Below are positions 51,973-61,482 of a stretch of DNA of 64,000 nt, piece by piece. Position 1 is the first letter of the stretch. Each line of letters starts with the position of its first letter. The notes beneath the pieces were generated by a model. That model was not told the origin of the DNA. It saw nothing but the letters and a program-made list of their open reading frames with translations, and made no database searches. Made by a program: the position numbers and the translations under genes. Location: contig NZ_CAKZHV010000031.1 of assembly GCF_936927845.1 (NCBI RefSeq), positions 43,556 to 107,555 of the forward strand, read 5' to 3'. Source of the stretch: an uncultured Sphingomonas sp. GTDB taxonomy: Bacteria > Pseudomonadota > Alphaproteobacteria > Sphingomonadales > Sphingomonadaceae.

Positions 51973-54069
51973 TTGTCCAGGAAGCCTTTTTTCCTCGCCG
52001 CCGCCGCGGCAACGATTGCGCTCGCAGCACCGGCGCTGAGCCGGGTCGAGCAGGCGGCAGCACCGGCCGCACCCGCTTCGCCGGGACCCGCCGCCGCAAC
52101 CGATGCGACGGCGACCAGCTACGGTCCGTGGGGCTTCGACGTGTCGGGCATGGACCGCAGCGTGCGTCCGGGTGACGACTGGTTCCGCTTCGTTAACGGC
52201 ACTTGGGCGAAGAACACGCAGATCCCCGCCGACCGCAGCTCCTACGGCGCATTCGCGGTGCTGCGCGACCTGTCGGAACAGCGGCTGCGCACGTTGCTGC
52301 AGAGCTACAAGGTAGATGACTCCGCCAATCCCGACCGGATGAAGGCGGCAATCCTCTACAACGGGTTCATGGACCAGGCGGCCGCGGAGAAGCTCGACGC
52401 CAAGCCGCTCAACGAACGGCTGGCGGCGATCAAGGCGGTCGGCGACAAGAACCAGATGGCGGCGGTGATGGGCCGCGCGATCGGCGGGTTCGGCGGCAGC
52501 TTCTTCGGCCCCGGCGTGTCGGACGACGCGAAGAAGCCCGACACCTACGCGCTCTACCTGCGCCAGTCGGGACTGGGTCTGGGCGACCGCGACTTCTACG
52601 TCGATCCGAAGTTCCAGCCGCAGGTCGCGCGCTATCGCCAATATGTCGCGCAGATGCTGACCATGGCGGGATGGCCGAACGCGGACGCCGCGGCGAACAA
52701 CGTCGTCGCGATGGAGACGCGACTGGCGCAGGCACACTGGACGCGCGCACAGAGCCGCGACCGCGACAAGACCTACAACCTGACCACGCTCGCCGAGTTG
52801 AAGGCGCAGGCACCGGGCTTCCCCTGGGGCCCGTTCTGGCAGGCAGCGGGGCTGGGCAAGTCGGAGCGCGCGATCGTGGCGCAGAATACCGCGTTTCCGA
52901 ACATCGCCAAGGTCTACGCCGATACCGACCTCGACACGCTGAAGGCGTGGGAGGCGTTTCGCACCACCGACCAGATCGCGCCCTTGTTGTTGAAGCGCTT
53001 CGTCGACGCGCAATTCGAGTTCCGCTCGAAGTTCCTGAACGGTCAGCCGCAGCAGCGCGAGCGCTGGAAGCGCGCGGTTGCGTTCGCGGAGAACGGGATC
53101 GGCGACGGGATTGGGCGCGATTACGTCCAGCTCTATTTCCCGCCCGAGTCGAAGGCGAAGATGGACACGCTGGTCGCGAACCTGCGCGTCGCGCTCGCGG
53201 GCCGGATTCAGAACCTCAACTGGATGAGCCCCGCGACCAAGGCGCAGGCGCAGGACAAGCTGAGGGGCTTCACGGTCAAGGTCGGCTATCCGAGCAAGTG
53301 GCGCGATTATTCGGGCCTGCGGATCGTGCCGGGCGACCTCGTCGGCAATGCCGAGCGCGCGTCGCGGTTCGAGTGGGATTACGACCGCAACCGAATGAAC
53401 ATGCCGGTCGACCGCGCCGAGTGGGGCATGACGCCGCAGACGGTCAACGCTTACTACAGCTCGGTCAAGAATGAGATCGTGTTTCCGGCGGCGATCCTGC
53501 AACCGCCATTCTTCGACCCCAAGGCCGACGATGCAGTCAACTACGGCGGCATCGGCGGGGTAATCGGGCATGAGATCACGCACGGGTTCGACGACCAGGG
53601 ACGCAAGTCGGACGGGCAGGGCGTGCTGCGCGATTGGTGGACCCCCGCCGACGCGCAGAAGTTCGAGGCGCAGGCGGCACGCTACGGCGCGCAATATGAG
53701 GCGTACGACTTCGCCGGGCTGCCGGGCATCCACATCAATGCCAAGGCGTCGATGGGCGAGAATATCGCCGACCTGGGCGGCGTGCTGATCTCGCTCGACG
53801 CGTACCACAATTCGCTGAACGGCAAGCCTGCACGAGTCATCGACGGGTTCAGCGGCGACCAGCGCTTCTTCCTTGGCTGGGGTCAGGTGTGGCGCACCTT
53901 GTTCCGCGACGAGGCGCTGCGCCAGCAGCTCGTCAGCGACCCGCACTCGCCGGGGCAGATCCGCGCGGTGAACCCGCTGCGTAACGTCGACGCCTGGTAT
54001 GCCGCGTGGAAGATCACGCCCGACCAGAAGCAGTATATCGCGCCCGCGGAGCGCGTGCGCATCTGGTGA
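51973..54069 (+). CDS. M13 family zinc metallopeptidase (neprilysin/PepO-like)
   Basis: The 698-residue exported peptidase has a signal peptide (FLAAAAATIALAAPALS). The M13_N domain runs to about residue 470 (PGDDWFRFVNGTWAKNTQIP). The catalytic domain has NAYYSS, HEITH (His533, Glu534, His537) and the third ligand in ENIADLGG (Glu596). The conserved end is PAERVRIW. The start is TTG, with CGGAG eight bases upstream; no ATG fits better. It is convergent with cyoD across a hairpin. Confidence 0.93.
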   Translation: MSRKPFFLAAAAATIALAAPALSRVEQAAAPAAPASPGPAAATDATATSYGPWGFDVSGMDRSVRPGDDWFRFVNGTWAKNTQIPADRSSYGAFAVLRDLSEQRLRTLLQSYKVDDSANPDRMKAAILYNGFMDQAAAEKLDAKPLNERLAAIKAVGDKNQMAAVMGRAIGGFGGSFFGPGVSDDAKKPDTYALYLRQSGLGLGDRDFYVDPKFQPQVARYRQYVAQMLTMAGWPNADAAANNVVAMETRLAQAHWTRAQSRDRDKTYNLTTLAELKAQAPGFPWGPFWQAAGLGKSERAIVAQNTAFPNIAKVYADTDLDTLKAWEAFRTTDQIAPLLLKRFVDAQFEFRSKFLNGQPQQRERWKRAVAFAENGIGDGIGRDYVQLYFPPESKAKMDTLVANLRVALAGRIQNLNWMSPATKAQAQDKLRGFTVKVGYPSKWRDYSGLRIVPGDLVGNAERASRFEWDYDRNRMNMPVDRAEWGMTPQTVNAYYSSVKNEIVFPAAILQPPFFDPKADDAVNYGGIGGVIGHEITHGFDDQGRKSDGQGVLRDWWTPADAQKFEAQAARYGAQYEAYDFAGLPGIHINAKASMGENIADLGGVLISLDAYHNSLNGKPARVIDGFSGDQRFFLGWGQVWRTLFRDEALRQQLVSDPHSPGQIRAVNPLRNVDAWYAAWKITPDQKQYIAPAERVRIW

Positions 54070-54076
54070 GGGGAAG

Positions 54077-54106
54077 GGGCGAGGGCGCGGTGGCGTGCCC
54101 TCGTCC
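54077..54106. terminator. Hairpin between the M13 peptidase gene and cyoD
   Basis: Ten-bp arms (54077-54086 and 54097-54106), paired with one G-T wobble, enclose a ten-base loop, eight bases after the peptidase stop. The position between convergent genes suggests a bidirectional terminator, although no T run follows. Confidence 0.5.
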
Positions 54107-54165
54107 GGTCTCAGGGTGTGGGGCTGGCACGGTGACGCCGTCGGACCCGCCTCCACCGCCCGTAA

Positions 54166-54468
54166 TCACATCATGCGGGCGCGCAGGTTGAACAGGATCA
54201 CCAGCGTGCCGGACACCATCAGCGCGACGATCAGCGCGGCGAACAGCACCAGCAGGAGATCCTCGCGCGCGGACCGTGCGAAGCTGACGTGGAGGAAGCA
54301 GCGGAACTGCACCACCACCTGCACGAGCGCGAGCCCGAGGATGATTGCGAGCGTCGTACCGCCCGCGGCGACGGGCCATTTGACCACCGCGAACGCACCA
54401 AGCGTCAGGACCAGCGCCAGCGCGTAGCCGATCAGGTACGTCAGCGTTTCGCGACGCCGCTCGTTCAT
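54166..54468 (-). CDS. cyoD: Cytochrome o ubiquinol oxidase subunit IV
   Basis: The 100-residue protein has three membrane helices, with LTYLIGYALALVLTLGAFAV, a second helix containing IILGLALVQVVVQFRCFLHV and a final LVLFAALIVALMVSGTLVIL. This is the CyoD/COX4_pro pattern and normal length. It is the last gene of cyoABCD, overlapping cyoC by four bases (ATGA). No cyoE (haem O synthase) follows. Confidence 0.93.
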   Translation of the reverse strand: MNERRRETLTYLIGYALALVLTLGAFAVVKWPVAAGGTTLAIILGLALVQVVVQFRCFLHVSFARSAREDLLLVLFAALIVALMVSGTLVILFNLRARMM

Positions 54469-55091
54469 GCGATATGTCCCTGCAGGTAGACGACCGAGAG
54501 GATCGCGATCCAGATGACGTCGAGGAAGTGCCAGTAGAGGCTCAGCCGCAGGATGTTGATCTTGGTGCGCGCGTCGAACCCATAAGCGAGCACCTGCGCG
54601 ACCATCACCAGCATCCACACGCATCCGACGATCACGTGCACGCCGTGAAGCGGTACCAGCGCGAAAAAGGCCGACAGGAAGCCGCTGCGTGTCGGATAGG
54701 CACCGTGCGTGAACATGGTGATGAAATCATGCGCCTCAAGCACCAGGAACGCGGCGCCGAGTAGCCAAGTCACCCCGAGCCAGGCGAACACCGGACGGCG
54801 CGCACCGTCATATTTCATCGCGAGCACGGCCAGGCCGATCGTCAAACTGCTGGTCAGCAACAGCAGCGTTTCGGCGAACGCGCTGCGGAGCTCGAACACC
54901 TCGACGGGCGTCGGGCCGCCCGCGGTCGCGGCGACAACGGTGCCGTAAACCGCGAACAGCAGCGCGAAGACCACTGCGTCGCTCATCAGGAAAACCCAGA
55001 AGCCGAAGATGCCGCTCTGCGCATTGGCGTCGGGATGCTGGCCGGTCCCGCCCAGATTGATGCCGGCGTGGCGCAGGATGGGCTCGCTCAT
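54465..55091 (-). CDS. cyoC: Cytochrome o ubiquinol oxidase subunit III
   Basis: The 208-residue protein has five membrane helices, like CyoC. The segments FGFWVFLMSDAVVFALLFAV, LLLLTSSLTIGLAVLAM and HGVHVIVGCVWMLVMVAQVL, and the end LYWHFLDVIWIAILSVVYL, are characteristic. It overlaps cyoD by four bases and cyoB by four bases. Confidence 0.95.
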   Translation of the reverse strand: MSEPILRHAGINLGGTGQHPDANAQSGIFGFWVFLMSDAVVFALLFAVYGTVVAATAGGPTPVEVFELRSAFAETLLLLTSSLTIGLAVLAMKYDGARRPVFAWLGVTWLLGAAFLVLEAHDFITMFTHGAYPTRSGFLSAFFALVPLHGVHVIVGCVWMLVMVAQVLAYGFDARTKINILRLSLYWHFLDVIWIAILSVVYLQGHIA

Positions 55092-57181
55092 GCCGACACC
55101 TCCGCCACGCCGCGATTGCGCGCGGTCAGCTCCAGATGGCGTGAGATCGGTTCGGCCGCGTGACGGGCTGCGTGCCAGTGCTGCTCGGTTGCGGTGACCT
55201 CGGCCGCGGGGATGACGCGGTGCTCATCGGGGGTGAAGCTGCGCAGGATCAGCGCCGCCGCGATCCCCAGCGTCGCGACGATTGCGAGCCACCACATGTG
55301 CCATACCAAGCCGAACGACGCGGCCGTCGCCGCCACCCCGATCGCGAGCGCGGACACGCTGTTGCGCGGGGTGCGGATCGGTTCATAGGCGGCTTGTTCG
55401 CGGTAGAAGCCGTCCTCTCGCTTGTGATCGTAGAAGTGGTCGCGCCGGTCGACCTGCGGGATCACCGCGAAATTATATTCGGGCGGAGGCGCGGACGTCG
55501 ACCATTCGAGTGCGCGTCCGTCCCACGGATCGCCCGCGAAGACGCGGTTGGCGTCACGCTCGCGGATGCTGACCACCAATTGCACGAACAGCGACGCCAA
55601 AGCGCTGAGCAGCACCAGCGCGCCGACTTCCGCGACATAGAGCCAGGGGCGGAAATCGGGTTCGAAGATCTGGTGCGTCCGCCGCGCCATGCCGCTCGCG
55701 CCCAGCACGTAGAGCGGCATAAAGGCGAGATAGAAGCCGATCACCCAGCAGGCGAAGGCGATCCGGCCCCAACGCTCGTTCAATCGGAAGCCGAACGCCT
55801 TGGGGAACCAGTAGGTATAGCCCGCGAGCAGGCCGTAGAGCAGGCCGGGGATCAGCATGTTGTGGAAGTGCGCGACCAGGAACAACGTGTTGTGGAACAC
55901 ATAGTCGAGCGGCGGGATTGCGAGGATGATGCCGGTGAAACCACCAATGACGAAGGTGACCATGAACGCCAGCGCGTAGAGCATCGGCACCGCGAAGCGT
56001 ACCTCACCGCGGAACATGGTCCAGATCCAGTCATAGATCTTCACCCCCGTCGGCACGCCGATCGTCATGGTCGCGATGCCGAACACCGCGTTGATGTTTG
56101 CCGACTGCCCCATGGTGAAGAAATGGTGGACCCAGACGGTGAAGCTCAGCACCGCGATCGCCATCGTTGCCCAGACGAGCGAGACGTAGCCGTAGAGTTC
56201 CTTCGACGAAAAGGTGGAGACGACCTCCGAATAGATGCCGAACGCCGGCAGGATCAGGATGTAGACCTCAGGGTGACCGAACAGCCAGAACAGGTTGGCA
56301 TAGTTCATCATGTTGCCGCCCAGGTCGTTGGTGAAGAAGTGGAACCCCAGATAGCGGTCGAGTGCCAGCAGCGCGGTCGCGACCGTAAGCGGCGGCATGG
56401 CGAAGATCATCAGGATGCTGGTGCACAGGCTGGTCCAGCAGAACATCGGCATCCGCATGAAGCTCATGCCCGGCGCGCGAAACTTGAAGATCGTGCAGGC
56501 GATGTTGATCCCGCCGAGCGTCGACCCGATCGAGCTGAGCGTCACCGCCCAGATCCAGTAATCGGGGCCGACATCGGGGCTGAACGCGAGCCCGGTATAA
56601 GGGGGATAGCCGCTCCACCCGCCGGTCGAGAATTGCCCCACCACCAGGCTGACCATCAGCAGCGCCGCGCCCCCGGCGGTCAGCGACAGCGCAATCGCAT
56701 TCGCCCAGGGAAATGCCATGTCGCGCGCGCCGATCTGAAGCGGCACGACATAGTTGATGATCCCGGTCAGGAACGGCATTGCCATGAAGAACACCATGAT
56801 CGAGCCGTGCGTGGAGAACAGCTGTGCGAAATGGTCAGCCGAGACGAAGCCGGGATTGCCGATCGCGGCGGCCTGCTGCGTGCGCATCAGCACGGCCTCG
56901 ACGAGCGCGCGTGACAGCATGACGAAGGCCAGCGCCACGTACATGATGCCGATCTTCTTGTGGTCGAGGCTGGTCAGCCATTCGGACCACAACCGTCCCC
57001 ACAAGCGGTAGCGCGTCAGCAGCACGACCGCGGCGAGCGCGCCGACGACGACGAGCGCGCCCGCGCCCGCGCCGATGATCTCATTCGCGTCGGGCGTCTG
57101 CCACGCGCGCACGAACGGCAGGTCGTGCCAGGCGAAGCGCCCGAACAGCTCGGGCCAAACCGGAGGGTGCGCGATCGTCAC
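55088..57181 (-). CDS. cyoB: Cytochrome o ubiquinol oxidase subunit I
   Basis: The 697-residue haem-copper oxidase subunit has the catalytic WLFGHPEVYILILPAFGIYS (CuB His and cross-linked Tyr), VWVHHFFTMG (two CuB histidines) and FLVAHFHNMLIPG (haem ligands). The quinol-site region TSLDHKKIGIMYVALAFVML followed by MRTQQAA closely follows E. coli CyoB. It reduces O2 to water and pumps protons. The start is GTG 57181 in a GTGA overlap with cyoA. Confidence 0.97.
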   Translation of the reverse strand: MTIAHPPVWPELFGRFAWHDLPFVRAWQTPDANEIIGAGAGALVVVGALAAVVLLTRYRLWGRLWSEWLTSLDHKKIGIMYVALAFVMLSRALVEAVLMRTQQAAAIGNPGFVSADHFAQLFSTHGSIMVFFMAMPFLTGIINYVVPLQIGARDMAFPWANAIALSLTAGGAALLMVSLVVGQFSTGGWSGYPPYTGLAFSPDVGPDYWIWAVTLSSIGSTLGGINIACTIFKFRAPGMSFMRMPMFCWTSLCTSILMIFAMPPLTVATALLALDRYLGFHFFTNDLGGNMMNYANLFWLFGHPEVYILILPAFGIYSEVVSTFSSKELYGYVSLVWATMAIAVLSFTVWVHHFFTMGQSANINAVFGIATMTIGVPTGVKIYDWIWTMFRGEVRFAVPMLYALAFMVTFVIGGFTGIILAIPPLDYVFHNTLFLVAHFHNMLIPGLLYGLLAGYTYWFPKAFGFRLNERWGRIAFACWVIGFYLAFMPLYVLGASGMARRTHQIFEPDFRPWLYVAEVGALVLLSALASLFVQLVVSIRERDANRVFAGDPWDGRALEWSTSAPPPEYNFAVIPQVDRRDHFYDHKREDGFYREQAAYEPIRTPRNSVSALAIGVAATAASFGLVWHMWWLAIVATLGIAAALILRSFTPDEHRVIPAAEVTATEQHWHAARHAAEPISRHLELTARNRGVAEVSA

Positions 57182-58122
57182 GAGGTGGAAGCGCCTTTCG
57201 CGCGCGGCGCTGATCGCCGGTCATGGGGATGCGACATGCCGCCGGTTGCCGCGACAACGCGGTCGAAGAAGCCCGGCGGCACGGTTGAGAAGGTTTCGGG
57301 GCTGGCGATCCCGGGTCGCGACAGCCGTGCCCAGGCGGCCTGGTCGAGCGGTCGCGCCACCCCGCGGGCGTGCGTGCGCCAGCGTGCCCAGGCAGCGGGA
57401 GTCATGCTGGTGATCGGGAATTTCTGGTGCGCGAAGTCACGCCCGCTGAACTGGACGTTCTCCCCCTTGTAGCGCCCAGGGCGATCGGCGGAGAAGTTGA
57501 ACCGCGTCCGCATCCCCGCCATTGCGTAGACCTGTCCCGCGAGGCGCGGCAGCAGCAGCGACTGCATCACGGTGCCGCTGGTCAGATCCATGTGGACCGG
57601 GCGCCCCGCCGGCACCGCGAGCTGGTTCACCGTCGCGATGCCCTGATCGGGGTAGATGAACACCCATTTCCAATCGAGCGCGATCGCCTGAACGTGGACG
57701 GGGGCGCCGTGCCCCGCGCGGCGGGTGTAGGGATCGTCGCGCTGCGTCGCCGACCACAACAGCACCGACAGCAGGATCACGATGCCGACCGGCGGGATCC
57801 AGATGAATGCTTCCAGCGGCCAGGAGAACGCCCATTTCGGGCGATAGGCATCGTTCGTGTTCGACAAGCGATAATGCCAGGCGAACACCGGCACCAGAAT
57901 GACGACCGGCACCCAGACGAACAGCAGGATGCCGCACACGATCACGAAGAAATGCCGTTCGTGCGCGGCGACCGGACCGGCTGCGGCGAGAAAACCGTGA
58001 TCGAGCGCCGCACAGCCGGTCAGCATCAGGAAGGCGGCGAGCAGCACGAGGCGCGACGCGTGCGCCGCGCCCGCACGCCGGGCGACCGGGCGATTTGAAG
58101 GTGGCGCAACAAACAGGACCAC
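57178..58122 (-). CDS. cyoA: Cytochrome o ubiquinol oxidase subunit II
   Basis: The 314-residue lipoprotein has a lipobox LLAAFLMLTGC (Cys37), two membrane helices (IVCGILLFVWVPVVILVPVF and EAFIWIPPVGIVILLSVLLW) and a periplasmic cupredoxin domain lacking CuA ligands, as in quinol oxidases (VQAIALDWKWVFIYPDQGIA, SLLLPRLAGQVYAMAGMRT). The GTG start at 58122 has GTGAGGAG five bases upstream. It is the first gene of the operon; its promoter should lie in 58123-58338, where no consensus was recognised. Confidence 0.95.
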   Translation of the reverse strand: MVLFVAPPSNRPVARRAGAAHASRLVLLAAFLMLTGCAALDHGFLAAAGPVAAHERHFFVIVCGILLFVWVPVVILVPVFAWHYRLSNTNDAYRPKWAFSWPLEAFIWIPPVGIVILLSVLLWSATQRDDPYTRRAGHGAPVHVQAIALDWKWVFIYPDQGIATVNQLAVPAGRPVHMDLTSGTVMQSLLLPRLAGQVYAMAGMRTRFNFSADRPGRYKGENVQFSGRDFAHQKFPITSMTPAAWARWRTHARGVARPLDQAAWARLSRPGIASPETFSTVPPGFFDRVVAATGGMSHPHDRRSAPRAKGASTS

Positions 58123-58338
58123 GGCGTCTCCTCACGCGCGGTCCCGGGCGGACCGAGCGACGATGTCAGCGCCGGTCTACGACGCTTGGCCGCGATGGCA
58201 ACGGGTTCTGCCGCATCGACTTGCTGATACAGGTCAACGAGCGGGGGTGGGAGCGGGGACTTCGCCTAAGCAATGGCGTGCGCTGCCCGTCCGACGCGGT
58301 GATCAGCCACATTCACCCTTGGGGGACGGGGATGACGG

Positions 58339-60513
58339 TCAGCGACCGACGATGCTCATCCTGGCGCATCCGGTATCCGTCGCCGCGACCGCGCTGCGCT
58401 CGAAGGAAGCGGCGTCGAGCGGCTTGCCGTACAGATAGCCCTGACCCTCGGTGCACCCGAGCTTCTGTACCACGCGCGCCTGCTCGGCGGTCTCGATCCC
58501 CTCGGCGATGACACTGAGGTCGAGCGCCTGGCCGATGCTGGCCACGCCGGCGACGATCGCGACGCTGTGCGGCTCGCGCTCGATGTCGTGAACGAAGCTG
58601 CGGTCGATCTTCAAGCGGGAGAGCGGAAAGCGCTTCAACGTGCTGAGCGAGGCGTAACCGGTGCCGAAATCGTCAAAGGCGATCGACACGCCGCATTCGT
58701 GCAGGTGCCTGAGCGGCGCCAGCGCCTCGTCGTCGTGGCGCAGCACGATCGTCTCGGTGATTTCCAACTCGAGGTCCTGCGGCCGCAGCGCGTGGCGCTC
58801 CAGCGTGGTGGCGACGACCTCGCTCAATGTGCCGGCCTCGATCTGCGCGGCGAACAGATTGACGCTGATCCGTTCCAGCGCGAGCCCGTTCGCGCGCCGC
58901 GCGACAAGTTGCCGACACGCTTCGTCGAGCACCCAGCAGCCGACGTCATAGGCGAGGAGATGCTTCTCCAGCGCGAGCAGGAATGCGCCGGGTGCGAGCA
59001 GCCCGCGCGTGGGGTGACGCCAGCGCAGCAATGCCTCGGCCCCGATCAGGCGATGATCGGACAAGCGGACCTGGGGCTGGTAGACCAATTCCCATTCGCG
59101 CTCGGCATGCGCGCGCAGCAGTTCGTCATTGAACGCGCGCCGTGCGGCGATCTGCTCCTCCATGCCGGCGTTGAAGACGCGAAAGGTGCGGCCACCCGCT
59201 TTCTTGGCATCGAGTAGCGCCAGATCGGCGCGCACCAGCAACTGTTCGGCGTCAACGGCGTGGAGCGGGGCGATCGCCGCGCCGATGCTGAACGACACCG
59301 TCAGATTGCGGGCGCCGATGTCGAAGGGATCGCGGAAAGCGGCGAGCAGCGATCGCGCCAGATACGACACGCCGATCAGATCGTCACCCGGCAGCATGAT
59401 CCCGAACTTGTCGCCGCTCAGACGCACGAGCACGCCGTCAACCGGCATCACCGAGGCGAGCCGCACCGCCACCATCTGCAACAAAAGGTCGCCGACCGCG
59501 TGCCCCAATGTATCGTTGACGAGTTTGAAGTCGTCGAGGTCGAGCACGATCAGCGACACCGGCAGATCGCCGGCGAAGTATGGAGCCAGGCGTTCGTCCA
59601 GCCCATGGCGATTGGGGATGCCGGTCAGCTCGTCGTGCGATGCCATGTGCTGCAGCGCGGCAGCGCGTGCGCGGCGTTCGGTGATGTCCTGCAGGTTGGC
59701 GCCGATCTCAACCCCCGCCGGCCCCTGCCACACCGAGACCGAGAGCTCGACCGGGAACTCCGACCCGTCGGCGCGCAAGCCGACGACCTCGACGCTTTTG
59801 CCTGACAGCGTGGAGGTGCCGCCCGCGACCACGCGCGCGAGCCCGTTCACGTGCGCCGCGCGGAAGCGTTCGGGCATGATTATCGTCAATGGTTGACCGA
59901 TCATCTGGTCCGACGGGTAACCGAACATCCGCTCGGCGGCGGCATTCCACAACTTGATGCGCCCATCGGCACCGGCGAGCACGAGGGCGAGCGCGGTTGC
60001 CCCGGCGAAGCCGTCGGCGGCGGCAAGATTGATCGTGTTGCGGCGTGTCTCCAGCCGCTCGGTCGCGATCGCGCCCAGTTTCCCGAGCAAATCGATCTCG
60101 GCCTCACCGAACTCCGGGTGCGGATGATGGTCTAGGACGCAGAATGCGCCCAGCCGCAACCCCTCGGGGTTGATCAGCGGCACGCCGGCGTAGAAGCGGA
60201 TGCCCGGTTCACCGACGACGTACGGGTTCGAGCGGAAGCGATCATCGTCGGCCGCGTCGGCGACGATCAACGGTTCCACCCCCTCGATCGTATGCGTGCA
60301 GAACGACAGCGCGCGCGGTCTGCTGCCGGTATTGAGCCCGTGCGCGGACTTGGTCCATTGTTCGTCCTCGCCGATCAGGTTCACTGCACACATCGGCAGC
60401 TTCAGAAACGCGGAGCCGAGCGCGGTCAGGCGGTCAAACGTGTCTTCCGGCGCTGTACCCATCACTGCATAGTCGGCGAGACATGCGAGCCTTCGAGCTT
60501 CCTCCGGTGCCAT
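58339..60513 (-). CDS. GAF-PAS-GGDEF-EAL protein, probable c-di-GMP phosphodiesterase
   Basis: The 724-residue soluble protein has an N-terminal GAF domain (about 20-155), a PAS domain (about 170-285, ALVLAGADGRIKLWNAAAER then MFGY), a GGDEF domain (about 290-450) and an EAL domain (about 460-705). The GGDEF motif is SGDKF (366-370), which should abolish cyclase activity. The EAL site looks intact: EALLRW (493-498), ITETIVL, FDDFGTGYASLS and KIDRSF. It probably degrades c-di-GMP under sensory control and may link to flagellar or pilus behaviour. It is a single gene with no membrane segment. Confidence 0.93.
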   Translation of the reverse strand: MAPEEARRLACLADYAVMGTAPEDTFDRLTALGSAFLKLPMCAVNLIGEDEQWTKSAHGLNTGSRPRALSFCTHTIEGVEPLIVADAADDDRFRSNPYVVGEPGIRFYAGVPLINPEGLRLGAFCVLDHHPHPEFGEAEIDLLGKLGAIATERLETRRNTINLAAADGFAGATALALVLAGADGRIKLWNAAAERMFGYPSDQMIGQPLTIIMPERFRAAHVNGLARVVAGGTSTLSGKSVEVVGLRADGSEFPVELSVSVWQGPAGVEIGANLQDITERRARAAALQHMASHDELTGIPNRHGLDERLAPYFAGDLPVSLIVLDLDDFKLVNDTLGHAVGDLLLQMVAVRLASVMPVDGVLVRLSGDKFGIMLPGDDLIGVSYLARSLLAAFRDPFDIGARNLTVSFSIGAAIAPLHAVDAEQLLVRADLALLDAKKAGGRTFRVFNAGMEEQIAARRAFNDELLRAHAEREWELVYQPQVRLSDHRLIGAEALLRWRHPTRGLLAPGAFLLALEKHLLAYDVGCWVLDEACRQLVARRANGLALERISVNLFAAQIEAGTLSEVVATTLERHALRPQDLELEITETIVLRHDDEALAPLRHLHECGVSIAFDDFGTGYASLSTLKRFPLSRLKIDRSFVHDIEREPHSVAIVAGVASIGQALDLSVIAEGIETAEQARVVQKLGCTEGQGYLYGKPLDAASFERSAVAATDTGCARMSIVGR

Positions 60514-60831
60514 GAACCCCCGCGATCAATGACCTATGTATGATGCGTATTTGGCGGATGGATCGTAGCGATCGCGTTAATGCGGCGCAGACCAGGCCGG
60601 TTGATGACGTTGGCGCCGTAAGAAGAACGCTGGCGAGCCGTCGCGATGTTCGATACGCCCGAGCTTGCGGGGCTGCGGCATGCAATAATTAGCAGTCTTG
60701 ATGCGCTGTTTTGTCGTCAAGGCTGGCTTCGGTTGCCGATGATCGAGAGCAAGCGTTCGTCTCGCTGGTCTTCCGCCGACTTGTATGTCGCCTCTGCTGT
60801 CATCGCCGCCGCGTCACGCAGCGAGGTGCGC
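60514..60831. other. 318-base gap without a supported gene
   Basis: Between the GGDEF-EAL gene start and the end of the tad genes I see short open frames without conserved features, no clear terminator for the tad genes, and no RNA gene. It presumably carries the promoter of the GGDEF-EAL gene. Confidence 0.4.
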
Positions 60832-61482
60832 CTACAGCCCCGTCGCGGTCGTGCAGTTCTTCTTTGGCGGGAACTTGCTGTCTTCGTTGGGCGTGGTGAA
60901 ATCCTTCGACCGCGCGCGGAACATGACCGATTTGGTGATAACGGGTTGGATGTCGAGCATGCCGAAGGGGATGACGGTGAACAGCGGCTCGTAATTGTAG
61001 CTGACCTGGACGTGGAACAGCACTTCGTCGAGCAGCAGGGATCGTTTGTTCGGTAGTGCCGCGACCGCGACCGTCTGCGCGCATCCCACCACCGGCAACG
61101 CCTGAACGTAAGCGCCGTCGAAGCGCTGCCACAGGATGGTGTTGTCGATCGTCCCGTTATTGTCCTTGTCGGTGCCCTGTACCCCGGTGATGATGACGCG
61201 CCCGCGGTTGCGCAGGTCGTACGGCTTGGCGGTCAGATCGACCGCATTGAACAGGTCGTAGATCTGCTTCTCGCTGATGCCGACCTCGCCGGTGCCGCTC
61301 TGCGCGACAAGGTCGCTCGTCATCGCGGCCATGCGCTGGACTCGGTTGGTAGCCATGACGAAATTGCCGAATTCGAGCGCGGTCAGCGTCATGCCGAGGA
61401 ACAATGGCAGACCGAGCGCGAATTCGAGAAACGCGACCCCGCGTTTGTCCCGCGCCAGCGCGGCGGATCGACGCGCCCTCAC
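60832..61482 (-). CDS. TadE/TadF-like pilus assembly protein
   Basis: The 216-residue protein has the TadE-type N-terminus: basic residues, then GVAFLEFALGLPLFLGMTLT with the conserved Glu, then a long periplasmic domain. Residues 105-113 read DKDNNGTID, an EF-hand-like calcium loop. Two or more cysteines (VVGCAQTV, KKNCTTAT) may form a disulphide. The start is a GTG in a GTGA overlap with the upstream tadE-like gene. It is a probable minor pseudopilin of a tight-adherence pilus. Confidence 0.8.
   Translation of the reverse strand: MRARRSAALARDKRGVAFLEFALGLPLFLGMTLTALEFGNFVMATNRVQRMAAMTSDLVAQSGTGEVGISEKQIYDLFNAVDLTAKPYDLRNRGRVIITGVQGTDKDNNGTIDNTILWQRFDGAYVQALPVVGCAQTVAVAALPNKRSLLLDEVLFHVQVSYNYEPLFTVIPFGMLDIQPVITKSVMFRARSKDFTTPNEDSKFPPKKNCTTATGL

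Noticed and set aside
51919..54156. Minus-strand frame of about 745 codons across the M13 peptidase gene, and a similar plus-strand one across cyoB (55160-56914).
   Set aside because: Shadows of real genes in GC-rich DNA; no conserved protein features.
60646..61056. Plus-strand frame running from the 60.5-60.8 kb gap into the TadE/TadF-like gene.
   Set aside because: Most of it is antisense to the conserved minus-strand gene, and it has no ribosome site or recognisable domain.
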